A program made the translations under genes and the position numbers. From the NCBI RefSeq assembly GCF_009745975.1, contig NZ_WHOL01000098.1, forward strand, positions 124,001 to 188,000: a stretch of DNA of 64,000 nt, read 5' to 3'. This DNA comes from Actinokineospora pegani (GTDB taxonomy: Bacteria > Actinomycetota > Actinomycetes > Mycobacteriales > Pseudonocardiaceae). Below the pieces are notes generated by a model. That model was not told the DNA's origin. It ran no database searches and saw nothing but the letters and a program-made list of their open reading frames with translations. Shown here in pieces: positions 1 to 11,499 of the stretch. How positions within the stretch are numbered: the stretch's first letter is position 1; every line of letters begins with the position of its first letter.

Positions 1-325
1 CGCCAAGCCCCCGCGGAGCGCCTGGCCGCGCCCCACCCCTGCCCGGACTCCGCGCGGCGGGTCCCACCGCCGCCACAGCCGAGGGAGCGATCCGACATAT
101 ACATGGGGCAAGTCATTTGAGTAATTGCAATGCTGTTTCCCCCACAAGGGGCAGAACGCCCGCACTCCGGATACGTTCGACCGGACCAGCGCGGAAGCAA
201 CACGATCGCATGACATGTCTCGCTGACGGACAGCCGGGAGGTGTACCGTCTACGCGGTTATGCAATTGCATGAAAACAATCCGCACCACCGACGGCCCCG
301 GGTCGGCGGCTGACAAGGAGAGCCG
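1..325. other. Upstream region of the XRE regulator gene, no gene seen
   Basis: No coding sequence with credible actinobacterial composition was found here. The segment from about 95 to 300 is noticeably richer in A and T than its surroundings, as expected of a promoter region for the gene that follows. It contains a 12-bp palindrome (listed separately) and a related half site, ATTGCAATGC, near 124. Whatever gene lies before position 1 cannot be judged. Confidence 0.5.
260..271. promoter_or_regulatory. Palindrome ATGCAATTGCAT, candidate operator
   Basis: A perfect 12-bp palindrome lies about 55 bp upstream of the regulator start, and a near copy of one arm (ATTGCAATGC) occurs around 124. Such an AT-rich dyad is unusual in this GC-rich sequence. 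It is inferred to be the binding site of the downstream XRE-type regulator or an extended promoter element. Confidence 0.35.
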
Positions 326-1186
326 ATGCCCGGACAGGGGCCCCTGATCCCCCGACGCAGGCTCGGCGCCGAACTGCGCCGCCTCCGGGAGGCCGCGGGC
401 CTGCACCTCAACCACGCGGCGGCGCACCTGGAGTGCAGCACCAGCAAGATCAGCCGCTTGGAGACGGGCCAGGGCATCCCCAAGTCCCGCGACGTGCGCG
501 ACCTGCTGGGCCTCTACGGCCTCGCGGACCAGAAGGCCGTCGACCGCCTGATCCGCCTCGTCGGCGAGGGCAAGCGCCAAGCCTGGTGGCAGGAGCTCAA
601 CGCCGCCCTGACCACGAACCTCGACCAGTACATCTCCCTGGAGTCCGAGGCCTCCCTGCAGCGGGACTTCTCCATGTCGGCGATCTTCGGCCTGCTGCAG
701 ACCGAGGAGTACGCGCGGTCACTGCTGCGCGCGATCGACCCCGTCGCCGAGGCCGCGACGATCGACAAGCGCGTGGAACTGCGCATGCAGCGCCAGGTCG
801 CCCACCGCGCGCGCACCGACCGGCCGCGCCTGGACGTGATCCTCGACGAGTCGACGCTGCGGCGCACCGTGGGCTCGCCAGCGACCATGCGAGAACAGCT
901 CGCCACGCTGCTCGAGGTGAACCCGACGCGCCACGACCGGCTCCGGGTGCTGCCGTTCAGCGCCCCGCCCGACATGGGCACGCAGTGCTCCTTCGTCATC
1001 TTCACCTTCGACAGCGACTTCGACAGGAACGCCGTCCACATCGAACTCCCCGGTGGCGACCGTTGGTTGGAGGTGGAATCCGACGTGCGGCGGTACACCG
1101 AATTCTTCCAGTCCCTCGCGGAGAAAAGCCTCGGCGAGGATGAATCGGATGCCATGATCAGCAGGATCATGGCCGAGCACAAATAG
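326..1186 (+). CDS. XRE-family helix-turn-helix regulator with DUF5753 domain
   Basis: A 286-residue protein with an N-terminal XRE helix-turn-helix (about residues 10-65, with LRRLREAAGL and STSKISRLETG) followed by the roughly 180-residue DUF5753 ligand or partner domain of the Scr1-like family. The ATG is preceded by AAGGAG at a proper distance. A small DUF397 gene follows after only 2 bp, the standard partner arrangement in actinomycetes, where such pairs act as developmental or toxin-antitoxin-like regulators. Function is inferred from family; the DNA target could be the palindrome at 260-271. Confidence 0.9.
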   Translation: MPGQGPLIPRRRLGAELRRLREAAGLHLNHAAAHLECSTSKISRLETGQGIPKSRDVRDLLGLYGLADQKAVDRLIRLVGEGKRQAWWQELNAALTTNLDQYISLESEASLQRDFSMSAIFGLLQTEEYARSLLRAIDPVAEAATIDKRVELRMQRQVAHRARTDRPRLDVILDESTLRRTVGSPATMREQLATLLEVNPTRHDRLRVLPFSAPPDMGTQCSFVIFTFDSDFDRNAVHIELPGGDRWLEVESDVRRYTEFFQSLAEKSLGEDESDAMISRIMAEHK

Positions 1187-1188
1187 GA

Positions 1189-1395
1189 ATGTCTGTGACA
1201 ACCCGTTCCGAATTCCGGCAGAGCAGCTTCTGCTCCAACGGCAACTGCGTCCAGGTCGCCATCCTCGGTGACGGCTCCGCCGCCCTGCGGGACTCCAAGA
1301 ACGCCGCCGCGCCCGCGCACACCATCTCCCGGGCGGGGTGGGACCAGTTCCGCGCCAGCCTGAAATCCGGGGAGCTCGCGGCACGCGCTGTCTGA
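1189..1395 (+). CDS. DUF397 domain-containing protein
   Basis: A 68-residue protein that is essentially one DUF397 domain, with the family hallmarks SSFCSNGNCVQVA near the start and LRDSKN in the middle. It begins 2 bp after the stop of the XRE/DUF5753 gene, so the two are almost certainly co-transcribed. In characterised actinomycete pairs the small DUF397 protein binds or antagonises its regulator partner; a similar role is inferred here. No membrane segment or signal peptide is visible. Confidence 0.85.
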   Translation: MSVTTRSEFRQSSFCSNGNCVQVAILGDGSAALRDSKNAAAPAHTISRAGWDQFRASLKSGELAARAV

Positions 1396-1504
1396 TTCCC
1401 GTCGCTGCCCCCGACCGGTCGGGCGGACGAATGGCCGGTGCTCCCGGGTGGTTCGCTAGTCTCGGACGTCGGAGTCGGGGACGGGAACCACACACGAGGA
1501 GAGG

Positions 1505-3046
<1,542 letters not shown>

Positions 3047-3128
3047 CCGCGCGTCCACCCCGGACCGTGATTGCGGTGGCCACGATCGGGTGGCAGCGTG
3101 GGGGGCGCCGAGGTCGAGGAGGACCCCC

Positions 3129-4514
3129 ATGCCCGTGATGCCGGTGACGGACTCGATGTTTCTGCTCGGTGAGACGCGGGAGCACCCGTTGCACGTCGGC
3201 GGGCTGCAACTGTTCGAGCTACCCGAGGGGGCCGGACCCGGCTACGTCAGCGACCTGCACCGCGGGCTGCTCGAGCACACCGACATCCGGCCGCTGTTCC
3301 GCCGCCGCCCGCGCGGGCCGATCGGCACCGTCGGGCAGTGGGTCTGGGGCAGCGACGACAACCTGGACCTGGAGTACCACGTCCGGCTGTCCGCGCTGCC
3401 CACCCCGGGCCGGGTGCGCGAGCTGCTGGAGCTGGTGTCGCGGCTGCACGGCTCGCTGCTCGACCGGCACCGGCCGCTGTGGGAGTGCCACTTCATCGAG
3501 GGCTTGCAGGGCAACAGGTTCGCCGTCTACACCAAGGCCCACCACGCCCTGCTCGACGGCGTCTCGGCGCTGCGGCTGCTGGAGGACACGCTCTCCGCCG
3601 ACCCCGACGACATGGGCGTGCGCCCGCCGTGGTCGCCGCGGGCGCCCACCAGCGCGGTCGTCGCGCCCGCGCGCCGCGAGCCCGCGCGCCGCGAGCCGGA
3701 GCCCCTCGCCGGGCTGGTCTCGGCGGCCAAGACCGCCCGCGGCGTGCTGGGACTGGGGCCCGCGATCGCGCGCTACGTCAACCAGGTGTTCCAGGAGCAG
3801 TCGGCGACGCTGCCGTTCGACACCCCGAAGTCGATGTTCAACGTGCCGATCACCGGCGCCCGCCGGTTCGCCGCGCAGGGCTGGCCGCTCTCGCGGATCC
3901 GGGCCGTCGGCGCGGCGGCGGGCGCCACGGTCAACGACGTCATGCTGGCGATGTGCGCGGGGGCGCTGCGCGAGTACCTGCTCGAACTCGGCGAGCTGCC
4001 GGACAAGCCGCTGGTGGCCGGGGTGCCGATCTCGCTGCGCGAGGGCGAGGCGGTGGGCGGCAACGCCGTCGGGCTCATCCTGTGCACCCTGGCCACCGAT
4101 GTGGCGGACCCGGCGCGGCGGTTGGCGCTGATCGCCGAGTCGATGCGGCGGGGCAAGGACTTCTACCGCGGCATGACACCGCTGCAGATCACCGCGCTGA
4201 GCGCCATCCCGTTCGCGCCGCTGGCCGCGTCACTGGTGCCCGGCGCGGTGAAGGTGACCCCGCCCGCGTTCAACCTGCTGATCTCCAACGTGGCCGGTCC
4301 GGACGTGCCGCTGTACTGGAACGGCGCGCGGATGACCGGGGTGTACCCGGTCTCGGTCCCCTACGAGGGCCAAGCCCTCAACATCACGGTGACCAGCTAC
4401 AACGGCGACATGGAGTTCGGCCTCACCGGCTGCAGGCGCAGTGTCCCGCGCCTGCAGCGGATGTTGGGGTTCATCGAGGACGCGCTGGCCTCGATGGAGG
4501 AGCACCCGCGCTGA
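3129..4514 (+). CDS. Wax ester synthase/diacylglycerol acyltransferase (WS/DGAT) family protein
   Basis: A 461-residue protein that should transfer an acyl group from acyl-CoA to a long-chain alcohol or diacylglycerol, making storage lipid at the membrane. The active-site motif HHALLDG (HHxxxDG) lies near residues 138-144. The N-terminal SMFLLGETREHPLHVG and the later FNLLISNVAGP and PVSVPYEGQALNIT segments are typical of the family. The start at 3129 was preferred over an in-frame upstream start because GAGGAGG sits 6 bp before it and the extra N-terminus would not match the family. Length is normal. The exact substrate is unknown. Confidence 0.92.
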   Translation: MPVMPVTDSMFLLGETREHPLHVGGLQLFELPEGAGPGYVSDLHRGLLEHTDIRPLFRRRPRGPIGTVGQWVWGSDDNLDLEYHVRLSALPTPGRVRELLELVSRLHGSLLDRHRPLWECHFIEGLQGNRFAVYTKAHHALLDGVSALRLLEDTLSADPDDMGVRPPWSPRAPTSAVVAPARREPARREPEPLAGLVSAAKTARGVLGLGPAIARYVNQVFQEQSATLPFDTPKSMFNVPITGARRFAAQGWPLSRIRAVGAAAGATVNDVMLAMCAGALREYLLELGELPDKPLVAGVPISLREGEAVGGNAVGLILCTLATDVADPARRLALIAESMRRGKDFYRGMTPLQITALSAIPFAPLAASLVPGAVKVTPPAFNLLISNVAGPDVPLYWNGARMTGVYPVSVPYEGQALNITVTSYNGDMEFGLTGCRRSVPRLQRMLGFIEDALASMEEHPR

Positions 4515-4522
4515 GGGCCTGA

Positions 4523-4717
4523 TCAGCCGGACTTGCGGCGGAACTGGCGCCTGCCGCCCGCGCGGCCGTGGGCGTCGCCCACCTTCGAGCCGCCGGTGGT
4601 GTGCTCCTGGCCTGCCTGCGACTTGGCCTGCTTGCGCTCCAGCGCGGCTTTGAACTTGCTCTTGAGGTCCTCCGGCTCGGTGCTCTCCTGCTGCGCGTCG
4701 GGCTGGTCTTGCGACAC
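4523..4717 (-). CDS. Small DUF5302 family protein
   Basis: A 64-residue, highly charged protein with the pattern EDLKSKFKAALERKQAK and a C-terminal GRRQFRRKSG, which matches the short DUF5302 family found across actinomycetes. It has no membrane segment or catalytic motif and is probably largely disordered with one central helix. Its function is unknown. It is convergent with the acyltransferase gene, with only 8 bp between the two stops. Confidence 0.8.
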   Translation of the reverse strand: MSQDQPDAQQESTEPEDLKSKFKAALERKQAKSQAGQEHTTGGSKVGDAHGRAGGRRQFRRKSG

Positions 4718-4921
4718 TGGGACCTCCGTGTAGGGCTCGGGCCACCCACCCTGGCACGGGCGGGGTCGCCGAGTCGATCGGTTTCCAGGTTACCGGGCGT
4801 CAACGGAAGCGGTCCCCGCGACGGCGGCCACCCGCGACCCGCCGGGCGGGCGCGGCGTCCATCGGGCGAGCGTGAGGGCCATGATCGGCCCCACTACGCT
4901 GGCGCGCGGAGGAAGTGAACG

Positions 4922-5434
4922 GTGAACCTGCTCGACCACATCGCGTCCGTGGCGGCGCTGACCGGCCGCCTGGACCACGACCCGCGCGCGCTGGCGGCGG
5001 ATGAGCACCTGCGCTTCGAGTGGTACCGGTCAGCCGACCCGGTTGACGAGCGCGCTTTCCTGCGGCTGGTGCTGCGAGATCCCGAGGTCGAGATGGCCAC
5101 GGCGGCCGTCGTGGCCCGCATCGACGAGCGCGGCCGGGCCCGCGGGGACTTCCACGCGTGGGCCGCGGCGGTCGAGGCCTCGATCGAGCACGTCGACTTC
5201 CTTAAGCACCGGCTCGACGAGTGGAAGCTGCTGCGCGACGCGCTGGCGGGCCGCCCCGTGCCCAGCGACGCCGTGCTCGCCGCTTCCGACTGGGCCCAGC
5301 GCCGCCTCGCCGCCGAGGTCGACGGGGACCTGCTGGCGCTGCTGGCCGTGCACGGCCGCACCCGCCGCGTCCGCGCGCTGACCCGCGTCCCCCGCCCGGT
5401 CCGCCGCCCCCACGACACCGACGACCCGCGCTAG
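4922..5434 (+). CDS. Conserved-looking hypothetical protein
   Basis: A 170-residue soluble, Arg/Ala/Leu-rich and probably mostly helical protein beginning MNLLDHIASVAALTG. I do not recognise the family and see no catalytic motif, metal site, signal peptide or membrane span. Codon usage matches neighbouring genes, which supports real coding. The GTG start is chosen because GGAGGAAG lies just upstream. The stop codon TAG is part of a CTAG that flanks a candidate small mobile element. Confidence 0.65.
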   Translation: MNLLDHIASVAALTGRLDHDPRALAADEHLRFEWYRSADPVDERAFLRLVLRDPEVEMATAAVVARIDERGRARGDFHAWAAAVEASIEHVDFLKHRLDEWKLLRDALAGRPVPSDAVLAASDWAQRRLAAEVDGDLLALLAVHGRTRRVRALTRVPRPVRRPHDTDDPR

Positions 5435-5580
5435 ACCCTGTTTCACCAACCCGCCACCCGCCCCCTCGTCCCCACCCGGCACCGTCCCCGATCCGGGAAC
5501 CACGGCCGCCGGACAGCAGGTAGGCAGCTCCCGACACAGACAACAGCGCCTGCGGCCACCCACTTCTGAAACAGCGCTAG
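5431..5580. mobile_element. MITE-like element between convergent genes
   Basis: The segment between the two convergent stop codons begins CTAG-ACCCTGTTTCA and ends TGAAACAGCG-CTAG. CTGTTTCA at the left and TGAAACAG at the right form an inverted repeat, and the flanking CTAG may be a 4-bp target duplication. IS5-type elements are known to favour YTAR targets. No transposase is encoded, so this would be a non-autonomous remnant. The stop codons of both neighbouring genes lie inside the CTAG copies. A plain intergenic dyad is the alternative. Confidence 0.4.
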
Positions 5581-6632
5581 AGCGGGTTGTGCCGGTCGAG
5601 GAACTGGTCGATGTGCCGCCAGGTCGTGGTGCGGGCGGCCCGGCCCGCCAGGACGCCGAGGTGCCCGCCGGGGCAGGTGTGGAACTCGACCTCGGGCGAC
5701 CTGTCCAGGATGTCGACGACGCGGCGCACGGCGCGGTGCGGGGCGATGGTGTCGCTGTCGCCCGCGATGACCAGGGTGGGGACGGCCACCTGGCGCAGGG
5801 CGATGCGGCGGCCGCCGAGGTCGAGTTCGCCGTGGGCGAGGTCGTTGGCGCGGAAGAACCGGTGGTAGATCTGGCCGAACGTGCGCCCGGGGTAGGCGGC
5901 CATGTTGTCGGTGAAGCGGTCGACGGCCTCGAGCTGGGCCAGGTAGTCGGCGTCGTCGAGGTTGCGCAGCACCGCGTAGGGCTTGGTGATCACCTTGTCG
6001 ATCGCCGAGATCTGGAAGGCGCGCTTGACCAGGGCCCGGGGCGCGCCGCCGAGGAGCCGGTAGGCGGGGGTGAACAGCCAGCTGTCGGCGATGTCGGTCA
6101 GCGGCTTGATCGGGGCGACCAGCGGGATGGCGGACATGTCGATCGGTGCGGCGACCGTGGTCAGCGAGGCGATGGGCAGGTCCTGGCGGTCGGCGGCCAC
6201 CAGCAGCGACATGATCCCGCCCAGGCACCAGGCCACCACGTGCACCGGGCGGCCCCCGGCGTCGCGGGAGGCCGCGGCGATGGCCTGCGGCAGCACGTCG
6301 TCGACCCAGTGCTCCAGGCCCAGGTTGCGGTCGGCGAAGCTGACCTGGCCGTAGTCGACGAGGTAGACCGAGCGCCCCCGCCCGACCAGGTGCCCGGCGA
6401 GGCTGCAGCCGCGGCGCAGGTCGAAGCACAGCGCCGGGGCGGCCAGCGGCGGCACCAGCAGCACCGGGTCGCCGCCGCCGCGCGGGGTGAACCGGTAGAC
6501 CGAGCGGGTCCGCCCCTTGTCGACCAGGGCCCGCGGGGTGGGGCGCAGGTCGGCGAGCCCGCCCCGGAACAGCTTGGCGGACACGTTCGCCGTCGCCGAG
6601 GACACCCACTGCGGCGCCGTTGCCAGTCCCAC
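5577..6632 (-). CDS. Alpha/beta hydrolase of the PHA synthase (PhaC-like) type
   Basis: A 351-residue protein with the PhaC-like catalytic layout: a Cys nucleophile in AWCLGG (Cys136), an acidic residue in IAGDSDTIAPH and a His in CPGGHLGVLAG. A Cys nucleophile in this box is characteristic of class III-type poly(3-hydroxyalkanoate) synthases rather than of ordinary Ser hydrolases, but the protein lacks the usual Gly before the box and may act on acyl-CoA or other esters. The GTG start at 6632 is chosen because GGGGAGCA precedes it, and the longer upstream frame looks non-coding. It is divergent from the methyltransferase gene. Confidence 0.8.
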   Translation of the reverse strand: MGLATAPQWVSSATANVSAKLFRGGLADLRPTPRALVDKGRTRSVYRFTPRGGGDPVLLVPPLAAPALCFDLRRGCSLAGHLVGRGRSVYLVDYGQVSFADRNLGLEHWVDDVLPQAIAAASRDAGGRPVHVVAWCLGGIMSLLVAADRQDLPIASLTTVAAPIDMSAIPLVAPIKPLTDIADSWLFTPAYRLLGGAPRALVKRAFQISAIDKVITKPYAVLRNLDDADYLAQLEAVDRFTDNMAAYPGRTFGQIYHRFFRANDLAHGELDLGGRRIALRQVAVPTLVIAGDSDTIAPHRAVRRVVDILDRSPEVEFHTCPGGHLGVLAGRAARTTTWRHIDQFLDRHNPL

Positions 6633-6717
6633 TGCTGCTCCCCGTGCTCGACGCGTGCCCGGAGCCGGACACGCGTCTAGTATCCCTGTGAGCAGTGGGT
6701 AACTGGGGAGGTACGCG

Positions 6718-7515
6718 GTGTCAGACGACTCGGAGCGTTCACCGGGGCTGGACCCGGCCGCCATCGACCCGGAGCGGCCGCACCCGGCCCGCATCTACGA
6801 CTACCTGCTCGGCGGGGCGTGCAACTTCGCCCCCGACCGGGAGTTCGCCGACCGGTTCCTCGCCGTCATGCCCGCGGCCAAGACAGCGGCGCTGCTCAAC
6901 CGCGACTTCCTGCGCCGCGCGGTGCGCGAGAGCCGCGCGGCGGGCATCACCCAGTTCCTCGACCTGGGCTCCGGCATCCCCGCCGTGGGGAACGTGCACG
7001 ACACCGTGCCGGACGCGCGGGTGGTCTACGTCGACAGCGACCCGATCGCCGTGGCGCACAGCGAGATCGTGCTGCGCGACTCCGACCGGGCGGTGGCGCT
7101 GCTGGCCGACATGCTCGACACCGACGCGGTGCTCGGCGCCCGGGCGACCCGGGAGCTGATCGACTTCGAGCAGCCGGTCGCGCTGCTGATGGTGGCGATC
7201 CTGCACTTCGTGGCCGAGCCGGAGGAGGCGATCCGCCGCTACGTCGAGGCGCTGGCCCCCGGCAGCGTGCTGGTGATCACCCACGGCACCGGGGAGGCCA
7301 AACTGCCTGGCTCGGACCAGGTCCTCGCGCTCTACGCCGAGAACGGCACCCCCGGCGTCGACCGGGGCAAGGCGGACCTGCTGGCGCTGGTCGAGGGCCT
7401 GGAGGTGCTCGAGCCCGGCGTGGTGTGGACGCCGCAGTGGCGGCCGGACACCGAGCTGGACGGGCGCGACCCCCGCGAGTCGATGGCCTACGCGCTGGTG
7501 GCCCGCAAGCCGTGA
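6718..7515 (+). CDS. SAM-dependent methyltransferase, DUF574 family
   Basis: A 265-residue member of the actinomycete-specific S-adenosyl methyltransferase family (Pfam 04672). The signature ARIYDYLLGG-x-x-NFxxDR is near the N-terminus, the cofactor-binding loop is FLDLGSGIP, and an acidic residue ends strand 2 in VVYVDSDP. The GTG start has GGGGAGG 9 bp upstream. The substrates of this large family are unknown. A second paralogue lies at 14898-15707. It stands alone and is divergent from the PhaC-like gene. Confidence 0.9.
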   Translation: MSDDSERSPGLDPAAIDPERPHPARIYDYLLGGACNFAPDREFADRFLAVMPAAKTAALLNRDFLRRAVRESRAAGITQFLDLGSGIPAVGNVHDTVPDARVVYVDSDPIAVAHSEIVLRDSDRAVALLADMLDTDAVLGARATRELIDFEQPVALLMVAILHFVAEPEEAIRRYVEALAPGSVLVITHGTGEAKLPGSDQVLALYAENGTPGVDRGKADLLALVEGLEVLEPGVVWTPQWRPDTELDGRDPRESMAYALVARKP

Positions 7516-7642
7516 GACGGCCGTCATTATCGTGACCCCGGTCACATTGCCCCAACGTCCGCCGCGATCCACCCGTCTTCCCACTAGGCGCAACGAGCGC
7601 CGCATCCACACGGATGACCACAAGGGATTCGGGGGAATTCTT

Positions 7643-8257
7643 GTGCGCAAGGCACTTTTGTCCGCGTTCGCGGGCGCGACAGTCACCTTCGGACTGGTCG
7701 GGCTGGTCGGCAGCGCCTCGGCCGACCCGGTCACCGCCACCGCCGACCTCGACGGTGACGGTGTCGCCGACACCGTCACCGCGCGAACCGTCCCGGGCGA
7801 CCCGACCAGGCAGCAGATCACCGCCACCGTCAACGGCCGCGAGTACACCGCCACCGGCGACTCCGACCCCAACGGCGTCCAACCCCTGCGCGTCACCGAC
7901 GTCAACCGGGATGGCGCCAACGAGGTCATCACCACCGGCTACCTCGGCGCCAACACCGTGACGATGACGATCTGGGTCCTGCACAACGACAGCCTCCAGG
8001 CCGTCTTCGGCCCCGCAGGTGAGCCCTTCTACCTCTACGAGGGCGGCGGCGTCTCGCAGGTCAACGGCTACTCGTGCGCCGAGGGCACCATCCAGGTGAC
8101 CAGCGGCGACGCCGACAACCCCGGCGGGCAGGACCCCACCTACAGCGGCGAGGTCATCGCCTACACCCTGGACGGCGCGATGCTCCAGCTCGCGGGCGAG
8201 ACCGTCTCCTTCGAGGGCGAGCCCCGCCCCACGCCGGACCCGCAGACCTGCGTCTGA
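7643..8257 (+). CDS. Secreted protein with FG-GAP/EF-like calcium repeats
   Basis: A protein of about 204 residues with a Sec signal peptide (RKALLSAF...GLVGSASA, cleavage before DPVTAT) and two Asp-rich loops, DLDGDGVADTV and DVNRDGANEVI, typical of FG-GAP/VCBS or thrombospondin-like calcium-binding repeats. The in-frame extension back to 7532 is not protein-like. GTG at 7643 follows GGGGGAA and places the basic signal-peptide residues at the N-terminus. It is predicted to be extracellular and to bind calcium; no enzymatic motif is seen. A strong hairpin terminator follows immediately. Confidence 0.75.
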   Translation: MRKALLSAFAGATVTFGLVGLVGSASADPVTATADLDGDGVADTVTARTVPGDPTRQQITATVNGREYTATGDSDPNGVQPLRVTDVNRDGANEVITTGYLGANTVTMTIWVLHNDSLQAVFGPAGEPFYLYEGGGVSQVNGYSCAEGTIQVTSGDADNPGGQDPTYSGEVIAYTLDGAMLQLAGETVSFEGEPRPTPDPQTCV

Positions 8258-8264
8258 CAGACGC

Positions 8265-8303
8265 GAAATCGGGGGTCCCCCGTCCAGGGGGACCCCCGAT
8301 TTC
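8265..8303. terminator. Perfect 17-bp hairpin between convergent genes
   Basis: The arms GAAATCGGGGGTCCCCC (8265-8281) and GGGGGACCCCCGATTTC (8287-8303) pair perfectly around a 5-nt loop. It lies 7 bp after the stop of the secreted protein gene and before the stop of the convergent acyl-CoA dehydrogenase gene, so it can serve both directions. Confidence 0.85.
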
Positions 8304-8350
8304 CACGCTACGGCCCAGGGCCGACAGTTCCGTGGAATCCGTCCACAGGC

Positions 8351-9504
8351 TCAGGCGGGCAGGCCGAGTTCGCGGGCGATGAGCATGCGCTGGACCTCGC
8401 TGGTGCCCTCGCCGATCTCGAGGATCTTGGCGTCGCGGTAGAAGCGGGCCACCGGGTACTCGTTCATGAAGCCGTAGCCGCCGAAGACCTGGGTGGCGTC
8501 CCGGGCGTTGTCCATGGCGGCGTTGGAGGCGACCAGCTTGGCGATGGCGGCCTCCTTCTTGAAGGGCTGGCCGCGCAGCATCCTGGCCGCGGCGGCGTAG
8601 TAGGCGAGGCGGGCGGTGTGGGCCCGGACCTCCATGTCGGCGATCTTGAACTGGATGGCCTGGTAGCTGCCGATGGGGTTGCCGAAGGCCTCGCGCTCGG
8701 CGGCGTAGGTGAGCGACTCGTCGACGCAGCCCTGGGCCAAGCCGGTGGACAGGGCGGCGATGGCGACGCGGCCCTCGTCCAGTGTGGACAGGAACTGGGC
8801 GTAGCCGCGGCCGACCTCGCCGAGGACGTTCTCGGCGGGGACGCGCACGTCGGTGAAGGACAGCTCGCGGGTGTCGGAGGCGTTCCAGCCGACCTTGGAG
8901 TACTTCTTCGACACCCCGAGGCCGGGGGTGCCCGACGGGATGATGATGGCGGTGATCTCCTTGCGGCCGTCGGCCTTGACCCCGGTGACGGCCGTGGCGG
9001 TGACCAGCGCGGTGATGTCGGTGCCGGAGTTGGTGATGAAGGCCTTGGAGCCGTTGACCACCCACGAGTCGCCGTCGCGGCGGGCGGTGGTGCGGGTGGC
9101 GCCCGCGTCGGAGCCGCCGCCGGGCTCGGTCAGGCCGAAGGCGCCCAGCGCGCGCCCTGCGGCCAGGTCGGGCAGCCAGCGCCGCTTCTGCTCCTCGGTG
9201 CCGTACCGGTAGATCGGCATCGCGCCCAGCGACACCCCGGCCTCGAGGGTGATCGCGACCGAAGAGTCGACCCGCGCCAGCTCCTCCAGCGCCAGGCACA
9301 GCGCGAAGTAGTCGCCGCCCATGCCGCCGTGCTCCTCGCTGATGGGCAGGCCGAACAGGCCCATCGCGCCCATCTTGGCGACGATCTCGTACGGGAACTC
9401 CTCGCGCTCGTAGAGGTCGCCGATGACCGGCGCGACCTCGGCGCGGGCGAACTCCCGCACGGTCTCGCGCAGCGCCTCGTGCTCCTCGCCCAGCTCCATG
9501 TCGA

Positions 9505-9508
<4 letters not shown>
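8351..9508 (-). CDS. Acyl-CoA dehydrogenase of the branched/short-chain type
   Basis: A 385-residue FAD enzyme that introduces a 2,3 double bond into acyl-CoA. The family segments [13 protein letters not shown] and [17 protein letters not shown] are present, with the catalytic Glu at about residue 367 in the short/medium-chain position (IGEGTS). Isovaleryl-CoA dehydrogenases usually carry Ala or Gly there, so a 2-methyl-branched or short-chain substrate is more likely. The ATG overlaps the stop of accA1 (ATGA), so it is the last gene of the accD1-accA1 operon. The same order occurs in mycobacteria (accD1-accA1-fadE19). Confidence 0.92.
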
Positions 9509-11498
<1,990 letters not shown>

Positions 11499-11499
<1 letters not shown>

